From positions 1 to 6,728 of the forward strand of contig JAGWRH010000142.1 in assembly GCA_028876695.1 (NCBI GenBank): DNA of 6,728 nucleotides. The letters are read 5' to 3'. The DNA is from Acidobacteriota bacterium (GTDB taxonomy: Bacteria; Acidobacteriota; Terriglobia; Acidiferrales; UBA7541). This document shows positions 1-3,748 of this stretch, piece after piece; position 1 is the first letter of the stretch; every line of letters begins with the position of its first letter. The position numbers and the translations under genes are program-made. The notes beneath the pieces were generated by a model. It worked only from the letters and a program-made list of their open reading frames with translations, ran no database searches and was not told the origin of the DNA.

Positions 1-525
1 CCGGGCCTCCCGAAAGCCGTCGTGCCGTCACGCGAGCATATCGAGCATTTGCTCCGCAAACAGCACGTGTACGGCTACATGGTCTTCTTCAACATCAATA
101 TCTGCCGCAATAACACCGACGACGTTCGCCAAATCACCCAATTCGCGCGCGAATCACGCATCGCGACCGATTATCACATCAACGAAACGCCGATGCTCGA
201 GCAGGATGAGCACTTTAAGCATCTCCACGACAATCCGACGTACATCCGCCCCGAGGATTGGCCGGAGATCGATTCGCTCGTGGACTGGCTGATTGAAAAA
301 AACAAAGCGGGCTACGAGATGGTGAATTCCGTCCAGCGTCTTCAGGAAATGAAGGCCTTCATTCGTATGGCTGCCGGCGAGGATTTTAAGCGCCTCGGCT
401 GGAATGGGGATGGCACCGCGGTGAATATCGCCGAGCAACTCGCTGGCACGCCCGGAATCGTTCAAGAAAGCACCGGCGAACTGCACTTCGCCGAGTGGAA
501 CTGCCGCGCGGGCCAAAAAATGTGA
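1..525 (+). CDS. Radical SAM protein, middle part (5' end off window, frame broken at 515-520)
   Basis: The frame is open from base 1, so the start and the CxxxCxxC cluster motif expected of a radical SAM enzyme lie upstream. The visible 174 residues look like the second half of a radical SAM barrel: a hydrophobic strand (YMVFFNINICRNN) is followed by a helix (DDVRQITQFARE) and another strand (IATDYHINE). A helical stretch comes next, leading to EWNCRAGQ, which looks like the first cysteine of a C-terminal SPASM/twitch-type domain binding an auxiliary Fe-S cluster. The frame then hits TGA at 523-525, directly after six A. The rest of the domain continues in the -1 frame (next entry), so this is one gene in two pieces. 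Substrate and pathway cannot be told. Radical SAM family membership is fairly sure; the subfamily is not recognised. Confidence 0.8.
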   Translation, partial: PGLPKAVVPSREHIEHLLRKQHVYGYMVFFNINICRNNTDDVRQITQFARESRIATDYHINETPMLEQDEHFKHLHDNPTYIRPEDWPEIDSLVDWLIEKNKAGYEMVNSVQRLQEMKAFIRMAAGEDFKRLGWNGDGTAVNIAEQLAGTPGIVQESTGELHFAEWNCRAGQKM

Positions 526-779
526 TCATCCGCACCGACGGCACTGTCGCGCCCTGCTTCCCCATGTACCCGTCCACGTATGATTGGGGGAACATCGATG
601 GGCATAAGTTCGAACGAAAGCAGCTGACTGGGATGAAAAGCGTCTGCCAGCGGCACTGCTTTTCCACGCTGAATCACAATCTGGCGTACTGCTACAACGA
701 TGCCCGCGTGATCAAGTTCGTGTGGAAGAACCTCGTCATCAACAGCAGAAAGGGCGGCGCCCAAAGCTTCGATCACTAA
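495..779 (+). CDS. Radical SAM protein, C-terminal SPASM-like segment (-1 frame continuation)
   Basis: This is the continuation of the preceding gene, not an independent one. Real homology-like sequence begins around 519 (NVIIRTDGTVAPCFPMY); the ATG at 495 is only the first in-frame ATG and has no convincing ribosome binding site. From 519 it adds 86 residues. Cysteines occur in APCFPMY, in VCQRHC and in LAYCYND. Together with the WNC cysteine at 502-504 in the other frame they give five cysteines, the pattern of a SPASM/twitch auxiliary cluster domain. The phrase 'R-T-D-G-T-V-x-P-C' is typical of that domain, where the first strand pair precedes a cluster cysteine. Adding one A to the run at 515-520 joins the frames as GQKNVIIR. 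The TAA stop at 777-779 is the first base of a strong hairpin. Without this segment the enzyme would lose most ligands of the auxiliary cluster. Confidence 0.7.
   Translation: MELPRGPKNVIIRTDGTVAPCFPMYPSTYDWGNIDGHKFERKQLTGMKSVCQRHCFSTLNHNLAYCYNDARVIKFVWKNLVINSRKGGAQSFDH
515..520 (+). other. A6 homopolymer at the frame break
   Basis: Six A follow GGCC and precede TGTGATC. In the upstream frame the codons are CAA AAA ATG TGA (stop). Slipping back one base on AAA gives CAA AAA AAT GTG, which restores the conserved-looking domain. Three explanations fit: a missing A from a sequencing or assembly error, a real inactivating deletion, or slippage in transcription or translation. It is not a canonical X XXY YYZ heptamer, because the 0-frame codon after AAA is ATG. 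A base-call error or a simple mutation is therefore more likely than programmed frameshifting. Confidence 0.6.
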
Positions 780-801
780 GACCGGGCGCTGCCCGGTCTT
801 A
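777..801 (+). terminator. Terminator-like hairpin overlapping the radical SAM stop codon
   Basis: TAAGACCGGGC (777-787), a 3-base loop GCT, and GCCCGGTCTTA (791-801) form a perfect 11-bp stem. The stem begins with the TAA stop codon itself. The downstream side has only CTTA and no U tract, so it is not a textbook intrinsic terminator. It could still act as a terminator or as a 3'-end mRNA stabiliser. The match is exact and read directly from the sequence; the function is inferred. Confidence 0.6.
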
Positions 802-893
802 CGAGCCTTGCCCGCGTGGCGTTTCCAATCGCGCCCGGTTCCCGCCCTTCATTCGGCGTTATTTTGGCCCAAAGCTCTGCGTTGAATCCACGA

Positions 894-899
894 TAGAAT
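894..899 (+). promoter_or_regulatory. Possible -10 element upstream of the methyltransferase
   Basis: TAGAAT lies 33 bases before the ATG at 933, a reasonable leader length, in the 153-base gap after the 777-801 hairpin. No good -35 hexamer sits 16-18 bases upstream (the site reads AAAGCT), so this is a weak call from one hexamer and position only. Confidence 0.2.
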
Positions 900-920
900 C
901 GGCCCGCGGTATTGTCGATC

Positions 921-925
921 GGAGG
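921..925 (+). promoter_or_regulatory. Ribosome binding site that fixes the methyltransferase start
   Basis: GGAGG stands 7 bases before ATG 933. An in-frame TTG at 912 would place this Shine-Dalgarno sequence inside the coding region and has no comparable site of its own, so ATG 933 is preferred. Confidence 0.7.
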
Positions 926-932
926 CCGGGGA

Positions 933-1562
933 ATGGATCGAGCTGTCGAGATGGTGATCGCTGAATACGAGCGGCGCGAACAAGTGGAAAACGAGATCAA
1001 GCGCGAGATCGGATTTGACCACGATCAAACGCGCAGGGATGAGTTCCTTCTTTCCGTGGGACGCTCATCGGCTCAGCTATTGAGCATCTTGGCGAAATCG
1101 CTGCAGCCGAAAACCATTCTGGAAGTCGGCGGGTCGTACGGGTACTCGACCATTTGGCTTGCCGAAGCGGCGCATTCGGTCGGCGGAAAATTGATTACAC
1201 TTGAGATTCAGCCGCGCAAGCAGCAATACGCGCGTGAGCGGATGGCGAAAGCGGGGCTCTCAGCGGCAGTGGATTATCGGCTGGGCGACGCTCGCGAAAG
1301 CATCCGTGAACTTGCCGGCCCGTTTGATTTCGTCCTGCTCGATCTTTGGAAGGAACTGTACATCCCATGCTTCGAACTCTTTTATCCGAAGCTGAACCCC
1401 GGCGCGATCGTCGTGGCCGATAACATGATTTATCCCGAACTGACTCGCGCCGAATCTTCGCAATATCGCGCGCACGTCCGTACCAAGCCGCACATCGATT
1501 CGGTTCTGCTGCCGGTTGGCGGAGGCCTCGAAGTCAGCCGCTTTACTCGCGGCGCGCTCTAA
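933..1562 (+). CDS. Class I SAM-dependent O-methyltransferase (COG4122/methyltransferase_24-like)
   Basis: A complete 209-residue protein, the usual length for small Mg-dependent O-methyltransferases. It transfers a methyl group from S-adenosylmethionine to an unknown, probably hydroxylated, acceptor in the cytoplasm. The Rossmann fold is readable in order: an N-terminal helical region (1-55); motif I TILEVGGSYGYSTIWLA (61-77), the SAM-binding glycine loop; acidic E91 ending strand beta-2 (LITLEI), expected to hold the ribose; GDA with D119; FDFVLLD with D137; and IVVADNM with D163-N164. D137, D163 and N164 match the metal-binding positions of the catechol-O-methyltransferase-like group. The start is ATG 933, supported by GGAGG 7 bases upstream; a TTG at 912 would add seven residues. 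It follows a gap after the hairpin at 777-801, and the AsmA gene begins 153 bases downstream, so cotranscription with either neighbour is unproven. The family is secure; the substrate is unknown. Confidence 0.9.
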   Translation: MDRAVEMVIAEYERREQVENEIKREIGFDHDQTRRDEFLLSVGRSSAQLLSILAKSLQPKTILEVGGSYGYSTIWLAEAAHSVGGKLITLEIQPRKQQYARERMAKAGLSAAVDYRLGDARESIRELAGPFDFVLLDLWKELYIPCFELFYPKLNPGAIVVADNMIYPELTRAESSQYRAHVRTKPHIDSVLLPVGGGLEVSRFTRGAL

Positions 1563-1715
1563 TACCCGCGAGGATGGCATCCGGAAGGCGCTTTCGAAAA
1601 CCGGCGAGGCCGGCCCGCGAAAAACTTTGCTCGCATCCGCGCTCGCCATCGGCGTATTATTTCCTTTGCGTACCGGTGGCCCCCCGCGCGATCGTCTTCC
1701 CCTTGGAGGCGCACG
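1563..1715. other. Intergenic region between methyltransferase and AsmA gene
   Basis: No gene is supported here. A small hairpin, CCGGC-GAG-GCCGG at 1601-1613, is flanked by TTTCG and CGAAA that could add an outer stem with internal loops. There is no U tract, so termination is doubtful. TATTAT at 1655-1660 resembles a -10 box but lacks a matching -35 at normal spacing. GGAGG at 1705-1709 lies 6 bases before the AsmA ATG. Confidence 0.4.
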
Positions 1716-3407
1716 ATGCGAAAGACTCTCACCGTTGTCGGGATCATCATTGCCGTCCTGATTGTGATCGTGATCATCCTTCCGCTGTTCGTCAACGTGA
1801 ATCGCTTCAAGCCGACTCTCGAAGCCGATCTCTCGCAAGCCCTCGGCCGGAAGGTCGAAATCGGCAATATCCGGCTGGCGATCCTTTCGGGCGGTGTGAC
1901 CGTCGACAACGTTTCGATCGCGGATGATTCGGCCTTCAGCAGTTCGCCGTTCTTGACCGCGAAGCAGCTCACGGCTGGCGTGCACATTTTTCCGCTGATC
2001 TTTTCGAAGCAACTGGAGGTCGAATCCTTCAACATCGGCGACCCCACGGTTACGCTTCTCCGGTCTTCCGCGGGCACCTGGAATTTCTCCAGTCTCGGCG
2101 CGACCGGCGCGAAATCACCGGCAGCCGATCGTCCGCCCGCCGCGCCCCCGGCTGCGGAAAATTCGACCGGAGGGTCTTCCGTTCCCAACGCGACGATCGG
2201 GAAGCTCACGATTTTGAATGGCACTTTAATCGTAGGCACCGTTGGCCCCCGCACCAAAACCGAAACTTATACGGACGTGAACTTCCAGGCTTCCGAAATT
2301 TCGCGTAATTCGCAATTTCCGTTCAGGCTCACGGCGAAAACTCCCGGCACGGGCACCATTAGCCTGCAAGGCAACGCCGGGCCGCTCAATCCGGTCGACA
2401 CATCGATGACGCCATTCACCGCAACGCTCGATGCGAAGCATATCGACCTGGCCAGCACAGGCTTCGTTGATCCGTCCTCCGGGCTGGCAGGGACGGTTAG
2501 CTTCACGGGAACTTTTTCCTCGGACGGAAACCTGATGAGCTCGCAAGGCACGGTTCGGTCCGAACGCATCCGCCTCGTGGCCGGCGGCTCGCCCTCCACC
2601 GTGCCGGTGAACCTTGACTACACAACGGCATACAGGCCCAAGCGCCAATCCGGTACGCTTTCCCAGGGAGACGTGCACATCGGTCGAGCGCTCGCGCACC
2701 TCACCGGCACGTTCGATACCTCCGGCGCCTCGACCGCCGTGCAAATGAAGCTCAATGGCCAGGCCATGCCTGCAACCGAGCTGCAAGGCGTGTTGCCTGC
2801 GGCGGGCATCGTGCTGCCATCGGGAGCTTCGCTCAGTAGCGGCACTCTAAATTTGAATCTCGCGCTTAATGGTCCGGTGAATAAATTGGTGATCACCGGC
2901 CCCGTCAATCTGTCCAACGCGAATCTCGCGGGCTACAATCTCAAATCCAAACTGGGAGCGCTCGGATCGTTTGCCGGATTGGGCGGCGACTTGGGGTCGG
3001 ATACCGAAATTCAGACGCTCAGCGCCAACGTCCGCGTCGATCCCAGCGGCACCCACGCGCAAAATTTGCTGCTGTTGGTCCCCTCGATTGGCTCGATAAC
3101 CGGAGACGGTTTTATCAGCGCCGCAAACCAGCTCGATTGCAAGCTGGTGGCGAAGCTCTCCGGCTCGGGCGCGGCTTCCACGGCTTTGTCGGCGCTCAAT
3201 CGCGGAGGACAGTCGCAGAGCGGCATTCCGTTTAAAGTTCAAGGCACCACTTCCAAGCCGGTTTTCATTCCAGAAGTCGGCGCCATGGCGCGCAGCATGG
3301 TCCAGGGACTCGCCGGCTCGGCCGCGGGTGCGGCTGGCCAGAATAATCCCGTGGACCAAGTGCAAGGCGCGCTCAGCGGACTTTTCGGCAACAAGAAAAA
3401 GAAATAA
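1716..3407 (+). CDS. AsmA family envelope protein
   Basis: A complete 563-residue protein, close to the size of E. coli AsmA. AsmA-like proteins are inner-membrane anchored and extend into the periplasm; the wider AsmA/TamB/YhdP group is linked to lipid movement between membranes and to outer-membrane assembly. Here a single N-terminal membrane segment (about 7-27) follows MRK. Then comes the hallmark AsmA start: NVNRFKPTLEADLSQALGRK (27-46), a V-E-I-G-N-I-R-L strand and GGVTVDNVSIADD (59-71). A Pro/Ala/Ser-rich linker occupies about 132-156. Repeated beta strands follow, and an AsmA_2-like C-terminal region at about 375-520 (GTLNLNLALNGPVNK, GPVNLSNANLAGYNLKSKLG, GDGFIS, IPFKVQGTTSKPVFIPEV). 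The end is Gly/Ala-rich and finishes with KKKK. The start is supported by GGAGG 6 bases upstream. Its exact cargo is unknown. The neighbouring methyltransferase may be unrelated. Confidence 0.88.
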   Translation: MRKTLTVVGIIIAVLIVIVIILPLFVNVNRFKPTLEADLSQALGRKVEIGNIRLAILSGGVTVDNVSIADDSAFSSSPFLTAKQLTAGVHIFPLIFSKQLEVESFNIGDPTVTLLRSSAGTWNFSSLGATGAKSPAADRPPAAPPAAENSTGGSSVPNATIGKLTILNGTLIVGTVGPRTKTETYTDVNFQASEISRNSQFPFRLTAKTPGTGTISLQGNAGPLNPVDTSMTPFTATLDAKHIDLASTGFVDPSSGLAGTVSFTGTFSSDGNLMSSQGTVRSERIRLVAGGSPSTVPVNLDYTTAYRPKRQSGTLSQGDVHIGRALAHLTGTFDTSGASTAVQMKLNGQAMPATELQGVLPAAGIVLPSGASLSSGTLNLNLALNGPVNKLVITGPVNLSNANLAGYNLKSKLGALGSFAGLGGDLGSDTEIQTLSANVRVDPSGTHAQNLLLLVPSIGSITGDGFISAANQLDCKLVAKLSGSGAASTALSALNRGGQSQSGIPFKVQGTTSKPVFIPEVGAMARSMVQGLAGSAAGAAGQNNPVDQVQGALSGLFGNKKKK

Positions 3408-3477
3408 GCCCAAGCATTCCCCTCCGCGCGCCTCCGGCACCCTCGGTGAGTCAGGCACAAACTCGCCACTTTGACGG

Positions 3478-3483
3478 TACAAT
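3478..3483 (+). promoter_or_regulatory. Possible -10 element upstream of the permease stub
   Basis: TACAAT lies 25 bases before ATG 3508, in the 100-base gap after the AsmA gene. TTGACG at 3471-3476 is only one base upstream and so cannot act as its -35 at normal spacing. If real, the truncated permease start is still transcribed. Weak call. Confidence 0.25.
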
Positions 3484-3496
3484 GCCGGCCACAGGC

Positions 3497-3502
3497 AGGA
3501 GG
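3497..3502 (+). promoter_or_regulatory. Strong ribosome binding site of the permease stub
   Basis: A full AGGAGG stands 5 bases before ATG 3508. It shows that the start of a once-functional gene survives here, and it fixes the start codon of the 32-codon remnant. Confidence 0.65.
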
Positions 3503-3507
3503 CGCGC

Positions 3508-3606
3508 ATGGGTACGCTCCCACAGGATTTGCGCTACGCCATCCGTGCACTGCTGAAGAGCCCCGCGTACGCCACGATTGCGGTGATTAGGCAGGTTCGC
3601 GTTTAG
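3508..3606 (+). pseudogene. Truncated N-terminus of a MacB-like ABC permease (acidobacterial orphan permease type)
   Basis: The 32-codon frame begins MGTLPQDLRYAIRALLKSPA and continues YATIAVI. This is the standard opening of the large FtsX/MacB-like permeases that are abundant and duplicated in Acidobacteriota: an amphipathic QDLRYAxRxLxKSP stretch leading into the first membrane helix. Family knowledge predicts a continuation like L-T-L-A-L-G-I-G-A-N followed by some 800 residues. Instead the sequence turns to RQVRV and stops at TAG 3604-3606. Resemblance ends near base 3588. No permease sequence was recognised in any frame between here and the peptidase stop at 3749. The gene therefore lost nearly all of its body, probably by deletion or recombination, while keeping its ribosome binding site. 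It could be made as a short peptide, but a function is not expected. Confidence 0.65.
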
Positions 3607-3719
3607 TCCGGCAGCGAATCACGCCAGGCCAGCATGACTTCTGAAGTATCGCGCGTTGCGCCCAGGCGCTCGCGCGCGGCGGCCCAGCGTTCGCGCGGGA
3701 GGCGCGACACGACGAATCG
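3603..3719 (-). pseudogene. Possible C-terminal remnant of an unidentified gene
   Basis: On the minus strand, 38 codons from 3719 to the TAA at 3603-3605 read like the tail of a real protein: RFVVSRLPRERW, then an amphipathic AAARERLGATRD, then SEVMLAWRDSLPD and a stop. Twenty-nine of 38 third positions are G or C, as in the neighbouring genes. The frame stays open further upstream, but there it runs through non-convincing sequence and overlaps the peptidase's 3' end in another frame. No start codon with a ribosome binding site was found. The product is not recognised. Because GC-rich sequence easily gives Arg/Ala-rich open frames, this is a tentative call. Confidence 0.3.
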
Positions 3720-3748
3720 AGGCGATCCGCTTCGCCGAGGCGGCTGTT
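3607..3748. other. Gap between permease stub and peptidase 3' end; probable rearrangement scar
   Basis: Apart from the possible minus-strand tail at 3603-3719, nothing coding is seen. The stretch is very GC-rich (CGCGCG runs near 3671-3677 and 3693-3697). Below the peptidase stop there is only a weak GGCGA/TCGCC stem (about 3721-3736) without a U tract, so no terminator for the peptidase gene is supported. Confidence 0.35.

Noticed and set aside
515..522. Programmed -1 ribosomal frameshift site
   Set aside because: A true X XXY YYZ heptamer is absent (A AAA ATG in the 0 frame) and I saw no clear stimulatory stem just downstream; kept only as a low-probability option in the findings.
912..932. 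TTG start giving a seven-residue longer methyltransferase
   Set aside because: The GGAGG at 921-925 lies inside that extension and is ideally spaced for ATG 933.
1601..1613. CCGGC-GAG-GCCGG hairpin as a terminator of the methyltransferase
   Set aside because: Only a 5-bp core stem and no U tract; common by chance in GC-rich DNA.
1260..2012. 250-codon minus-strand open frame
   Set aside because: It runs antisense across the end of the methyltransferase, the gap and the start of the AsmA gene; the product is Arg-rich and domainless. A shadow frame of GC-rich coding DNA.
2847..3509. 220-codon minus-strand open frame opposite the AsmA gene
   Set aside because: Antisense to a well supported gene, with low-complexity Arg/Ala/Gly composition and no recognisable motif.
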